Positions 35,328-44,142 of a stretch of 64,000 bases of DNA are shown one piece after another. This stretch comes from JAUHXS01 sp965213575 (GTDB taxonomy: Bacteria; Bacteroidota; Bacteroidia; Chitinophagales; JAUHXS01). The stretch covers positions 1 through 64,000 of the forward strand of contig CBDBZN010000028.1 in assembly GCA_965213575.1 (NCBI GenBank). The letters run 5' to 3'. Made by a program: the position numbers and the translations under genes. Within the stretch, counting starts at the first letter, position 1, and every line of letters starts with the position of its first letter. The notes below the pieces were generated by a model. The model was not told the DNA's origin. It did no database searches and saw nothing but the letters and a program-made list of their open reading frames with translations.

Positions 35328-36086
35328 ATGATTGAATTAAAAGAATTAGAAGGACAAGGCGTATATACTTTTACCATAAACGAAAACATTGATGTAGAAG
35401 ATGTGGAGGATTTTTATGATCTATTGATGAAAAAATCTAAAAATGGTGAACATATCCGATTGCTAGGGGTGGTGAATAAATTCCCCAGTTTTGAAAATAT
35501 ACAATCTATTGTAGAAGTAATGAAAGTTAAAATAAAAGCCCTTAAGGCTATTGGAAAATATGCCGTATTATCTGACAATAGCTTTTTAGAATCTATGTTT
35601 CCTATAGGTAATGCTGTAATACCGGGTATTCCTTTAAAATTATTCAAGCCGGAAGAGAGGGAAAAAGCAATCACATGGCTACAAATGGATCAAGAGACGA
35701 ATGAAGATAACCAAAAGCTGATTAAAGATATGCAGCTAAAGAAAATAGAAGGTACTAATATCTTCTCCTTTGTAGTGGATGGAAAAGTATCTAAAGCAGG
35801 CATGGATGCTTTACATGGGATTTTAAAAATACAAAACAAAGCTAAAGTAGACTTACTAGCAGAAATCAAAGAATTTGATGGCTTTGAAAATATCGGTTCA
35901 TTTTTTAAAAGCATACAAGCTGATATTTCAGCTTTAGCGCATGTGAATAAATATGCCATTCTTACAGATAAAGGCTGGATTGAAAAACTAGCTAAAGCAG
36001 AGAACTTTATAGTTCCGGGAATACATATTCAAACATTTCATCTTGATCAGCGGGAGGAAGCAATGAAATGGTTAAAAGAAAAATAA
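35328..36086 (+). CDS. Tandem SpoIIAA-like (STAS-fold) protein
   Basis: The 252-residue protein holds two copies of a SpoIIAA-like domain (pfam11964 type), at residues about 1-122 and 135-252. Each runs from an 'ELEG/KIEG..xxTF/FSF' strand through a 'GKYAVLSD / NKYAILTD' segment to a 'REKAITWL / REEAMKWL' helix at its end. Single-domain versions are common soluble proteins of unclear role, possibly membrane- or lipid-associated. The second copy has diverged from the first. It follows ctaA in the same direction with 59 bases between; hflX is convergent downstream. Confidence 0.85.
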   Translation: MIELKELEGQGVYTFTINENIDVEDVEDFYDLLMKKSKNGEHIRLLGVVNKFPSFENIQSIVEVMKVKIKALKAIGKYAVLSDNSFLESMFPIGNAVIPGIPLKLFKPEEREKAITWLQMDQETNEDNQKLIKDMQLKKIEGTNIFSFVVDGKVSKAGMDALHGILKIQNKAKVDLLAEIKEFDGFENIGSFFKSIQADISALAHVNKYAILTDKGWIEKLAKAENFIVPGIHIQTFHLDQREEAMKWLKEK

Positions 36087-36140
36087 AGGTAATTTTTATG
36101 TAATGCTGTGAAAACTTAAAATTTTCATAGTATTATTTTT

Positions 36141-37298
36141 TTAAAACATTTCCGATTTATACGGGTATCTTTGTTGATACATTTTCTTGATCATTGTATA
36201 AGCTTTTTTTCTAAATGCAGGTATATTTTTCTTTTCAGTAGCTGATATAAAAACTGCATTTTCATTAGTGCGTGCTAACCAACTGTCTTGCAGTTCTTTT
36301 AGCAAGTCTTTTTTGACTGATGGATCTAAATATTCATCAAAATAGCGCTCCTCATACAGATCAACTTTGTTAAATACCATAATAGTTGGCTTATCGCTGG
36401 CACCAAGTTCTTTCAAGGTATCATTTACTACTTTAATATGATCTTCATAATTAGGATGGGCAATATCTACCACATGCATTAATACGTCTGCTTCTCTTAC
36501 CTCATCTAAAGTTGATTTGAAACTTTCAATCAAGTTATGAGGTAGTTTTCTAATAAATCCTACGGTATCTGACAATAAAAAAGGCATCCTGGTAAACACT
36601 ACTTTTCTGACAGTCGTATCTAAAGTAGCAAACAGTTTATTTTCAGCAAACACATCAGATTTGCTTAATAAGCGCATAATAGTAGATTTGCCCACGTTGG
36701 TATATCCTACTAAGGACACTCTTATGAGTTCGCCTCGAGCTTTGCGCTGAGTAGAGTTCTGTTTATCTATTTTATTGAGCTTTTCTTTAAGCTTACCTAT
36801 CTTATCTCTAACAATCCTTCTATCCGTTTCAATCTCTGTTTCCCCCGGGCCTCTCATACCAATTCCACCTTTCTGGCGTTCGAGATGTGTCCACATACCT
36901 CTTAAACGAGGCAAAAGATATTCCATCTGAGCCAGCTCTACCTGCGTTCGAGCTTGTGCTGTTTGAGCTCGAGCAGCGAAGATATCTAAGATCAAGTTAG
37001 TACGATCCAGTACTTTGCAGTTTAATACTTTTTGAATATTGTTTAATTGAGAAGGAGACAAATCATCATCAAAAATGACGATATCAACTTCATGCTGCTG
37101 TACATAATCGTGTACTTCTTCCAGTTTTCCTTTCCTGATAAAAGTAGCTGAGTCAGGAGATGGAAGTTTTTGAATAAATCTCTTAAGCGTTTTTGCCCCT
37201 GCAGTTAATGCTAAAAATTCTAATTCGTCAAGATATTCAGTCGTTTGCTCTTCCCGTTGCTGCTGATTAATTAATCCTACTAAAACTGCGGTTTCCAA
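36141..37298 (-). CDS. hflX: GTPase HflX
   Basis: The 385-residue ribosome-associated GTPase rescues stalled or heat-damaged ribosomes. The N-terminal HflX domain (residues about 1-190) includes the glycine-rich QKGGIGMRGPGETEIETDRR linker region (part). The G domain follows with GYTNVGKST (G1), ATLDTT (G2), DTVGFIRKLP (G3) and NKVD (G4). The start is TTG at 37298, because LETAVLVGLI matches the family's beginning and no ATG lies nearby. It lies downstream of the ExbB/ExbD operon on the same strand after a 105-base gap of low-complexity 'TTGCAA'-type words. Confidence 0.95.
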   Translation of the reverse strand: METAVLVGLINQQQREEQTTEYLDELEFLALTAGAKTLKRFIQKLPSPDSATFIRKGKLEEVHDYVQQHEVDIVIFDDDLSPSQLNNIQKVLNCKVLDRTNLILDIFAARAQTAQARTQVELAQMEYLLPRLRGMWTHLERQKGGIGMRGPGETEIETDRRIVRDKIGKLKEKLNKIDKQNSTQRKARGELIRVSLVGYTNVGKSTIMRLLSKSDVFAENKLFATLDTTVRKVVFTRMPFLLSDTVGFIRKLPHNLIESFKSTLDEVREADVLMHVVDIAHPNYEDHIKVVNDTLKELGASDKPTIMVFNKVDLYEERYFDEYLDPSVKKDLLKELQDSWLARTNENAVFISATEKKNIPAFRKKAYTMIKKMYQQRYPYKSEMF

Positions 37299-37403
37299 GA
37301 TTAGTTTTAAAGTTTAAAGTTGAAGGCTTTCGAGGAAATATGAATGGATTGCTTAACCAATTGAAATAATTTGCAATCTTATAATTTGCAACCTGCAATT
37401 CAT

Positions 37404-37877
37404 CTAATAAATCTCGCTCCTAGGAACAGCTGAATAATTGATCTTAAGTGCATTTGCTTTACGCAATTCCTGTTTTACATCTGATACTATACCCATTTTA
37501 ACTTCTTGGTCTACTTTTAAAGAAAAAGTCATTGCCGGTACCAAGGCAGGATTAGTTTTAGCTCTTTCATTCTCTACAAATTGAATGATCTCATCCGGTT
37601 TTGCTAAGGCATCATTGAGCTGTATTCTAGGCGCTGTACCTAATGTACTGGCATATTTAGGGATAGGCTTACCAATATGGATAAAGCTTGTTAAAGACTT
37701 TCTTTCTAATTTAGTTAATTCAGTCGCTTTAGGAACAATAACTTTAATCTTTAGCGTATTCTCTCGCATTACTGTAGCGACCATAAAAAAGAAAAGTAAC
37801 ATAAACACAATATCCGGCAGTGATGCTGTGGATATTGCCGGAGTAGATTTACCTCTTTTTTTATTAAACTTTGCCAT
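37404..37877 (-). CDS. ExbD/TolR family protein (second copy)
   Basis: The 157-residue single-pass protein has a short basic N-terminus, a membrane helix (about residues 20-40, PDIVFMLLFFFMVATVM) with the conserved Asp at its start, and a periplasmic domain. ExbD proteins couple the proton flux through ExbB to TonB or Tol energisation of the outer membrane. It is last in exbB-ORF-exbD-exbD with a one-base gap to the upstream exbD. Confidence 0.92.
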   Translation of the reverse strand: MAKFNKKRGKSTPAISTASLPDIVFMLLFFFMVATVMRENTLKIKVIVPKATELTKLERKSLTSFIHIGKPIPKYASTLGTAPRIQLNDALAKPDEIIQFVENERAKTNPALVPAMTFSLKVDQEVKMGIVSDVKQELRKANALKINYSAVPRSEIY

Positions 37878-37878
37878 G

Positions 37879-38427
37879 TTAAATACCGGTATTTTCAGGT
37901 TCCGCTTCAGAAATTCTCATGGGATACATCTTTCTAACTTTTTTTTGATTGTCATTTGACAACTCTTCAAAAGATTTTCCATATTTCTTTTGAGCTTCCT
38001 CTTCTCTTAATTCATTATAAGAAGCTTTTACCTCATTTTGAACTTGAATATACATATCATAGGAGGTACCCCTATCGTTTTTTAAAGAAACAATAGCTTT
38101 TTGCGGGCTAACTGACAAATTAGGATCACGGCCGTTATTGCTTAAAAACTTCTTTGTTTCTCTTTTAAGATTTTCAATGCTCATTAACCTACCTTTTACC
38201 AACAGCTGGTCTCTTGAATTAACCAAAATAGGCCATGCATTTCGCTCATTTATTTGAGCATCTTCAATTTGCTGGTCATCTTCAGGAATAGGCGGCAATT
38301 TAGTTAAAAGGCCTTTATCGACATCCATAGTCGTACTCACTAAGAAAAATATAAGTAATAAGAAAGCAATGTCAGCCATGGAGCTGGCATTAATCTCATT
38401 GGGCGTTCTTACTTTTTTCTTCGCCAT
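37879..38427 (-). CDS. exbD: ExbD/TolR family protein (first copy)
   Basis: The protein has a cytoplasmic start MAKKKVRTPNEINASS, a membrane helix (MADIAFLLLIFFLVSTTM) with the essential Asp, and a longer periplasmic part than the second copy (about 182 residues in total). The open frame begins at 38469, but ATG at 38427 is the family start. It works with the ExbB homologue encoded upstream. The 7-base spacing to the upstream gene and the one-base gap downstream show tight operon packing. Confidence 0.92.
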   Translation of the reverse strand: MAKKKVRTPNEINASSMADIAFLLLIFFLVSTTMDVDKGLLTKLPPIPEDDQQIEDAQINERNAWPILVNSRDQLLVKGRLMSIENLKRETKKFLSNNGRDPNLSVSPQKAIVSLKNDRGTSYDMYIQVQNEVKASYNELREEEAQKKYGKSFEELSNDNQKKVRKMYPMRISEAEPENTGI

Positions 38428-38434
38428 TGATAAA

Positions 38435-38809
38435 TTACTTTTGAATTGCTGCTTTAACTTCTGTAGCAATTAACGCTATAAATGCAACGGCCAGTAGTAA
38501 ATAAGTTGCATATCCGCCCATTCCGATCCATTTATAAGCAGAAGCAGATACATCAAACTTATCAGCTGCTTGTACCAACGAAGCAGGAATCTCGGAAGAA
38601 GCAATAAAATAGCAAATAACTAAGATAATAATCGTAGCTCCAATACCTAACAAGCTTTTTTTAGCATCTTCAAAGTTGCGAGCCATATATACTAATGAAA
38701 AACCCACAGCAGCTAATAAAGCAATGCCGATGAGGGCATAACTTACGTAAATACCGGCATTCATTAAGAAACATTCTGTTTCTGAATAATCTATTCCACA
38801 ATTACTCAT
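38435..38809 (-). CDS. Small membrane protein of the ExbB/ExbD operon
   Basis: The 124-residue protein has three predicted transmembrane helices (about 18-42, 53-72, 98-119) and a short N-terminus with two cysteines. It has no named domain I can recognise, but similar small membrane proteins sit between exbB and exbD genes in many Bacteroidota. Its start overlaps the exbB stop by four bases (ATGA), so it is translationally coupled. It is probably a structural accessory of the proton-channel complex (inference from context). Confidence 0.8.
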   Translation of the reverse strand: MSNCGIDYSETECFLMNAGIYVSYALIGIALLAAVGFSLVYMARNFEDAKKSLLGIGATIIILVICYFIASSEIPASLVQAADKFDVSASAYKWIGMGGYATYLLLAVAFIALIATEVKAAIQK

Positions 38810-39684
38810 AACCTGTTGTTTTTAGTTATGTTATATTTAACCACTAAGTCTACCATGCTGATAGATGCATTTTCCATGCTGTTAACTAAATCATCAATTT
38901 TAGCAACAATATAATTATAAAAAATTTGTAAGATAATCGCTACGATCAAACCAAAAACCGTTGTTAAAAGTGCGATTTTAATACCATTTGCTACTAAGCT
39001 CGGTTGAATATCGCCTGCTTTTTCGATAGCATCAAATGCATCGATCATACCAATTACCGTACCCATGAAACCTAACATCGGCGCTAAAGCAATAAATAAA
39101 GAAATCCATACCAAACCTTTCTCTAATAAGCCCATTTGTACTGAGCCATAAGCAACGATAGATTTTTCGACCACTTCAATGCCTTCTGTAACTCTTGATA
39201 AGCCTTGGTAAAAAATGCTGGCAACAGGGCCTCTGGTATTTTTACATACAACCATAGCTCCGGCAACATCACCGTTTTGAAGTTTAGTTTCTACTTCATT
39301 TAATAATTTTTTATTATTAACAGTAGCTAAGTTTAAAGAAATAATTCTTTCGATCGCAAAAGCCAATCCTAATATTAAACATGCCAATACAATACCCATA
39401 AATCCCGGGCCGCCCTCAATAAACCTTTTCATGATCAATTGATGGCCTTCAGCTTCCGGTACTTCTTCATCTGCCATTTCCATAGTTTCTTCTTCCATAG
39501 AAACTTCTTCAGCTTCGTCCATTACTTCATCATCCGCTACCATCGCATTTGTATCTGATGATTGAGTCATCGAAGCGTCTTGAGACATAGTATCTGTTTG
39601 AGCAATAGAAATCTGTTTGATCCCAACAACAGTGATACTTAATATGATCACTAAGGCTATTAATCTTTTACTTATGATTGACAT
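38806..39684 (-). CDS. exbB: MotA/TolQ/ExbB proton channel family protein
   Basis: The 292-residue protein has an N-terminal signal-like helix. A very acidic linker follows (residues about 35-80, many Glu, Asp and Met). Three membrane helices follow, with the ExbB signature around ISLFIALAPMLGFMGTVIGMIDAFD and ALLTTVFGLIVAI. It forms the stator channel that energises TonB- or Tol-type systems with two ExbD partners encoded downstream. The acidic linker is not part of the core family. It is the first gene of the operon. Confidence 0.94.
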   Translation of the reverse strand: MSIISKRLIALVIILSITVVGIKQISIAQTDTMSQDASMTQSSDTNAMVADDEVMDEAEEVSMEEETMEMADEEVPEAEGHQLIMKRFIEGGPGFMGIVLACLILGLAFAIERIISLNLATVNNKKLLNEVETKLQNGDVAGAMVVCKNTRGPVASIFYQGLSRVTEGIEVVEKSIVAYGSVQMGLLEKGLVWISLFIALAPMLGFMGTVIGMIDAFDAIEKAGDIQPSLVANGIKIALLTTVFGLIVAIILQIFYNYIVAKIDDLVNSMENASISMVDLVVKYNITKNNRL

Positions 39685-39920
39685 TTTTTGTTTTATTTGG
39701 CTTTTTAAATGATCTTAAAAATGTGGCGTAAATATAACATAGCCCTTTTAATTTTCCTAATGAATAAGGTATTGTATTTAATTAACGCAAAAATGATTGA
39801 TTATTGTTAAAATCTACTAGACAAAAATTACGGTTTGTGAATCGAGGTTTGAACTAGCTCCTTCAATTTAAAACTGAATATTTTCAAGTTAAATTTAACA
39901 GAAAATTAATATAAATAATA

Positions 39921-41333
39921 TCACTCCACTTCGTAGGCTCCAATATCGGGGTTGGGGCCCAGAGGGCGAACTCCACCTAAAATATCATCATTTACTTGCG
40001 AAGTGCTTATGTCTAAGCCTGCATCAATGGCGGGAGAAGTCAATTGCAATGAATAATTTTCCTGAGAAACATTTATAAATTGAGGGTCTTGATTTTTTAT
40101 AATGGTTATAAAATTAGCATTCCCTATTTCAAACTCAGTTTTAAGCAAGCAATTTTGAAATAAATAAGAAAAGTCAGAAATCTCATCGTCATCTAAAGAA
40201 ATTTCTTCGTCTTCGCTGCCATATATAATACAGTTGATAAAATTCGCATCTACATTGGCAGAAAAGAATCCTTGTGGGCTTTCAACAAAGTTGCCAATTT
40301 GTACAATAGGATCACGATGAGTAATTGTAGCAGAACTATAGTTCGCAAAGGTGCAATGAATAAAATTATATAATCCTCCATAAGCTATTTGTATATTATT
40401 GCCTCCGCAGTTATAGACCAAGCAATTTTCTGCCCTTATAAAAGAAAGGAAGCCAAATATACCGGTGTTAAGGGCATTTTTTATGACAGAATTTCTGATT
40501 AAGATGTCCGGAGCATTTGAATTGGTGAAAGTGGTTAAATCAGGATTATCATTAGATCCGATAGATACCCCAAAGGTAGAATTCTTAATAACTGCATGTT
40601 GAATTCGATTGCTTTGGCTTCCTCGTAAGGGGAAAATTCCTAGCCATTGTCCAGGCAGGTCATCATAAAAAGGCTCTAATCGTAATCCCTGAAAAATTAC
40701 TGAATCTCCCGGCGCTCCCATCACATCTATACTGCCTTTTACAAAAATACCAGAATTAGCACCGGAATATATTCTACACCCCGGTTGAATAGTTAATTTA
40801 CAATTACTATCTACCAATAAAGAATTAATGATTACATACGGCTTATCATTCATCCAAGTAGTATTGCATATGACGGTATCTCTAAAAAAATGAGCATCTT
40901 GCCCATAAGCCTCTAAAATTACATTTTGCGTATTTCCGTTTGTCATAAACATCACAGAATCATATATCACTAAAGGGTTGTTAAGATTATTCGGATCAAT
41001 CGTTACTTCGACAAATACATATAAACTATCCTCAGGAAGGATTTCTACGTCAGTAAACTCAACCCCCGGCACACCATCGACGTTTATTCTAAAATTAGAC
41101 CCTGAGCCACCACCCAGCATTATTCTAGAAATATTTAATTTTTCTTTTTGTGGATTATAGAATTTAAAAAGCCTTGTAGCAGAACCTAGCGTAGTAAAAA
41201 CTGTATCAAATGTCAAGGTATCTGTAGAAAAAGATAATTTAGCCGATGTATCGGTGAGAATAGCATCTTTTTTACAACTTTCTGCAAAAAACAGGACGAA
41301 TAGAAACGAAAAACCTGTTATAAAATATCGCAC
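39921..41333 (-). CDS. Lipoprotein with right-handed beta-helix region
   Basis: The 470-residue lipoprotein has a signal peptide ending FFAESCKKD. An N-terminal beta-sandwich of about 130 residues (LSFSTDTLTFDTVFTTLGSA; FKFYNPQ) resembles abnormal-spindle/HYDIN-type or choice-of-anchor domains. A parallel beta-helix region follows (residues about 150-440) with repeated short Asn-rich strands, ending in SPAIDAGLDIST and the motif GPNPDIGAYE, typical of choice-of-anchor Q proteins. The function is unknown; surface carbohydrate binding is possible. A 236-base gap to exbB upstream holds no other gene. Confidence 0.83.
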   Translation of the reverse strand: MRYFITGFSFLFVLFFAESCKKDAILTDTSAKLSFSTDTLTFDTVFTTLGSATRLFKFYNPQKEKLNISRIMLGGGSGSNFRINVDGVPGVEFTDVEILPEDSLYVFVEVTIDPNNLNNPLVIYDSVMFMTNGNTQNVILEAYGQDAHFFRDTVICNTTWMNDKPYVIINSLLVDSNCKLTIQPGCRIYSGANSGIFVKGSIDVMGAPGDSVIFQGLRLEPFYDDLPGQWLGIFPLRGSQSNRIQHAVIKNSTFGVSIGSNDNPDLTTFTNSNAPDILIRNSVIKNALNTGIFGFLSFIRAENCLVYNCGGNNIQIAYGGLYNFIHCTFANYSSATITHRDPIVQIGNFVESPQGFFSANVDANFINCIIYGSEDEEISLDDDEISDFSYLFQNCLLKTEFEIGNANFITIIKNQDPQFINVSQENYSLQLTSPAIDAGLDISTSQVNDDILGGVRPLGPNPDIGAYEVE

Positions 41334-41539
41334 AATTATTTTGTCGCTAAATTTAATGAGAAAACGATTGTAATCACATTCTATTGTCTAGATTTTTAAT
41401 ATCTATGTTTAATGTGACTTTATTTACACAAGCCTGCAATCAACTCTACACTAATATCTTTAAAATAATGCTATTAAAACTTGGCAAGATATTTTCAATA
41501 TATAAAAGGTTAATATCGACAAAATTAAATATGTATACT

Positions 41540-42100
41540 ATGAAAAATTTATCTAATAAAAGAGTAGCTATTCTAGCTACCAATGGGTTTGAAGAATCAG
41601 AATTGTTTGAACCAAAACGTGCTTTAGAAGATAGTGGTGCTAAAGTGGATATTGTATCTTTAAAGTCAGGAGAGATCAAAGGTTGGAAAGATGATAATTG
41701 GAGTAAATCTATTTCAGTAGATAAAACTATAGATGAAGTAAATCAAAGTGATTACAATGCTTTAATGCTACCCGGTGGCGTGATCAATCCTGATAAATTA
41801 AGGAGAAATGATAAAGCAATTGCATTTGTAAGAGATTTTTTTAAAAATCAAAAACCGGTTGCTGCTATTTGCCATGGCCCTCAGTTATTAATTGAAGCAG
41901 ATGTTGTAGATGGAAGAAAAATGACCTCTTTTAAGTCTATCAAAACTGATTTGAAAAATGCCGGTGCTAATTGGGTAGACGAAGAAGTTGTAGTAGATGA
42001 AGGCTTAGTTACTTCCAGAAGCCCAAAAGATTTATCTGCATTTTGCAATAAATTGATAGAAGAGGTTTATGAAGGCAAACATGAAGAGCAAACAGCATAA
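41540..42100 (+). CDS. DJ-1/PfpI family protein
   Basis: This class I glutamine amidotransferase-like protein of about 186 residues is of the PfpI/YhbO kind, linked to protein deglycation or general stress defence. It has the N-terminal ATNGFEESELFEP (with the conserved Glu) and the nucleophile elbow AAICHGPQLL, where Cys-His is followed by the usual segment. The open frame begins at 41384, but that extension is implausible; ATG at 41540 (MKNLSNKRV) or 41531 fits the family. A terminator follows. Confidence 0.9.
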   Translation: MKNLSNKRVAILATNGFEESELFEPKRALEDSGAKVDIVSLKSGEIKGWKDDNWSKSISVDKTIDEVNQSDYNALMLPGGVINPDKLRRNDKAIAFVRDFFKNQKPVAAICHGPQLLIEADVVDGRKMTSFKSIKTDLKNAGANWVDEEVVVDEGLVTSRSPKDLSAFCNKLIEEVYEGKHEEQTA

Positions 42101-42116
42101 GTCGCTGGACTTTATA

Positions 42117-42146
42117 AAAAGCCAAAGCTAAATATCTTTGGCTTTT
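42117..42146. terminator. Bidirectional intrinsic terminator
   Basis: AAAAGCCAAAG (42117-42127) pairs with CTTTGGCTTTT (42136-42146) around CTAAATAT. It has A-rich and T-rich flanks and lies between the convergent PfpI and surface-protein genes, so it can serve both. Confidence 0.85.
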
Positions 42147-42172
42147 ATACTGTTCCCATTGCTTTTGTGATA

Positions 42173-44137
42173 TTACTTCAACAGAGTTATAGTTCCTGCA
42201 TAGAATACAGATTCATTTTCGAGAGTATTTGCTGCAAGTTTATAGGTATAAACCCCTTCAGGAGCAGCAACATCATTTATAAATCCATCCCAGAAAGTTA
42301 GTATGAGTTGTCCGCTTGAAAGCTCTGCGGATTGGACAGAAAGATTATTCTCCCAAATTACATTTCCTAATCTATCAAAAATTGTAAGCTCTATAGCTTT
42401 AATTCCGTGTGTGATAACATTTAATTGATCATGAATCCCATCTCCATTAGGAGAAAAAGCATTAGGAATATACACCGACAAGTCGCAACTGGCTGTACTG
42501 ACTGAAAAAGTATCAGTTTCTTCACAGCCATTAGCATCTCTAAGCATTACCCAATAAGTTCCCTCTTCCGCTAATATGGAAGAATTATGAGTGCCATCAG
42601 ACCATGTAAAAACTCCATCTCCGCCAACCTGGATAGAAACATCGTCTTCATCACATAAAATATATATAGAATCTATTTCCAGATCTGGTATAGGATATAC
42701 CTCTACTTCTAAACTAAAAGTATCTTTTAAACAATATTTAGTGGTAATTAATCTAACCGTATATGATCCAGTGTTGTAATACACATGTGTAGGAAAAGCA
42801 TCTAAAGAAGTACTTCCCTCTCCAAAGCTCCATAAATAGCTATCCAAATCTCCTAATTCTGAAAAAGATAAGTTAATAAATGTAGTACTATCCCCTACAC
42901 AGGTATTTTGTGCTGTAAAATTACTCTCTATTAATGATTCAATATTGTAAGTACCCTGATCATCAAAATAACTTTCTATAAAAGCAGGCAGAGAAGTGAG
43001 ATCATTAGCAGAGGGGGCAAGCTCAAAACTATCTACATAATAAGTTGCTCCTGCAGTATTAGGATTACTAATAAAACTTAAGCCATTAGATCCAGTACCT
43101 CTATGATAAACCTGATAAATTCTTCCATCAATTGCATTTTGGAGTTGTCGTGGAGAACCATCGAAATTCACTTCTTGATATAATAATCTCTGGCTATTTA
43201 ATATATCAGCTTCAGTAGTTGTCTCATATTCGCCTAAAGCATACTGATAAACAAACTCTGTATCAGGATTTGACTGTACAGCATTAGCAAATGAAGTATA
43301 TAAATATTGGCTATTAGGAGAAAAAGACATATCAGAATAAGCTGGAACCCAGCTTCGCCAAGAAGGAATAGTGGCAAATGGAGTAGCTTTCCCGGTTTCA
43401 TTATTAAATTTACAAATGGCATAGAATCCTCCGTCAGCATCTTCTTCACCACCAAACCCTACCCATTTACCATCCGGAGAAAATTTTAACTGGGATAGAT
43501 AGGTATTTGTAGTAGCATTATAAGTAATAGGAGATATGACTTCTTTACTGATTCCATCAGGCGTAATTAGATATGCATGCAAATTGTGAGTACGATAATT
43601 AATCGCTCCCACCCACACATATAATCCATTGGCATGATGAACAGCGGCTAAACTTTCATTTACCGGATGAAATAAAGTAATATTTTTTTGTACTACTTTA
43701 CCCAGGCCTCCATTTTTACTCAAATCAACAACCGAATATTTAAAAGCAGAATCATAAGGAAAATCGGGATAAGTGGAATTACCATCTGATGTGAAAACAT
43801 AGTAAATATTCTTAGAACAAGGAAGTGGCACAATAATAGAACTTTGGTAAGAAGAGTTCATGCCATGTAAACCAGTTCCATTTTCCATGACTTCATTATT
43901 TTTATTATATACTATTTCGCCATTGGTATAAAAAAGCAACTCTCCATCAGAATTAGATATGGTAGCTGATCCTTCAGCGGCATAGAATATGTCTTCGAAA
44001 AATGGAGAAGGAGGTGTAACCTTAAAATCTATTCCTGCACCATCTCCAAAAAGCCAAAAAGCTGCTTCTTTTTGCTGAGCAAAAGAAAAATGATTAATTA
44101 ATAAAAAAAGGCAAAGAGAATAAGTTTTAAATTTCAT
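42173..44137 (-). CDS. Large exported protein, beta-propeller + PKD + gliding-type C-terminal domain
   Basis: The 654-residue protein has a signal peptide (to about HFSFAQ). A propeller-like region (residues about 25-390) contains FWLFGDGAGIDF, LLFYTNGEIVYN and FSPDGKWVGFGG. A PKD domain (about 405-480) has WSFGEGSTS and VYYNTGSYTVRL. The C-terminal gliding motility-associated domain (about 555-654; IPNAFSPNGDGIHDQ, LTIFDRLGNVIWE, EGVYTYKL) is the type B T9SS signal. It is the last of two tandem minus-strand exported-protein genes (5-base gap to 44143-45870). It is predicted to be at the cell surface; the partner is unknown. Confidence 0.88.
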   Translation of the reverse strand: MKFKTYSLCLFLLINHFSFAQQKEAAFWLFGDGAGIDFKVTPPSPFFEDIFYAAEGSATISNSDGELLFYTNGEIVYNKNNEVMENGTGLHGMNSSYQSSIIVPLPCSKNIYYVFTSDGNSTYPDFPYDSAFKYSVVDLSKNGGLGKVVQKNITLFHPVNESLAAVHHANGLYVWVGAINYRTHNLHAYLITPDGISKEVISPITYNATTNTYLSQLKFSPDGKWVGFGGEEDADGGFYAICKFNNETGKATPFATIPSWRSWVPAYSDMSFSPNSQYLYTSFANAVQSNPDTEFVYQYALGEYETTTEADILNSQRLLYQEVNFDGSPRQLQNAIDGRIYQVYHRGTGSNGLSFISNPNTAGATYYVDSFELAPSANDLTSLPAFIESYFDDQGTYNIESLIESNFTAQNTCVGDSTTFINLSFSELGDLDSYLWSFGEGSTSLDAFPTHVYYNTGSYTVRLITTKYCLKDTFSLEVEVYPIPDLEIDSIYILCDEDDVSIQVGGDGVFTWSDGTHNSSILAEEGTYWVMLRDANGCEETDTFSVSTASCDLSVYIPNAFSPNGDGIHDQLNVITHGIKAIELTIFDRLGNVIWENNLSVQSAELSSGQLILTFWDGFINDVAAPEGVYTYKLAANTLENESVFYAGTITLLK

Positions 44138-44142
44138 ATAAG

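Noticed and set aside
37299..37403. Low-complexity words (TTGCAA, TTTAAAGTTT) before hflX as a regulatory array
   Set aside because: Short AT-rich near-repeats of this sort recur in several gaps here (around 4840, 26880, 34190, 58500) without clear symmetry or spacing.
41384..41539. Long N-terminal extension of the DJ-1/PfpI gene
   Set aside because: The extension is unlike the family; a good ATG at 41540 (or 41531) precedes the conserved first strand.
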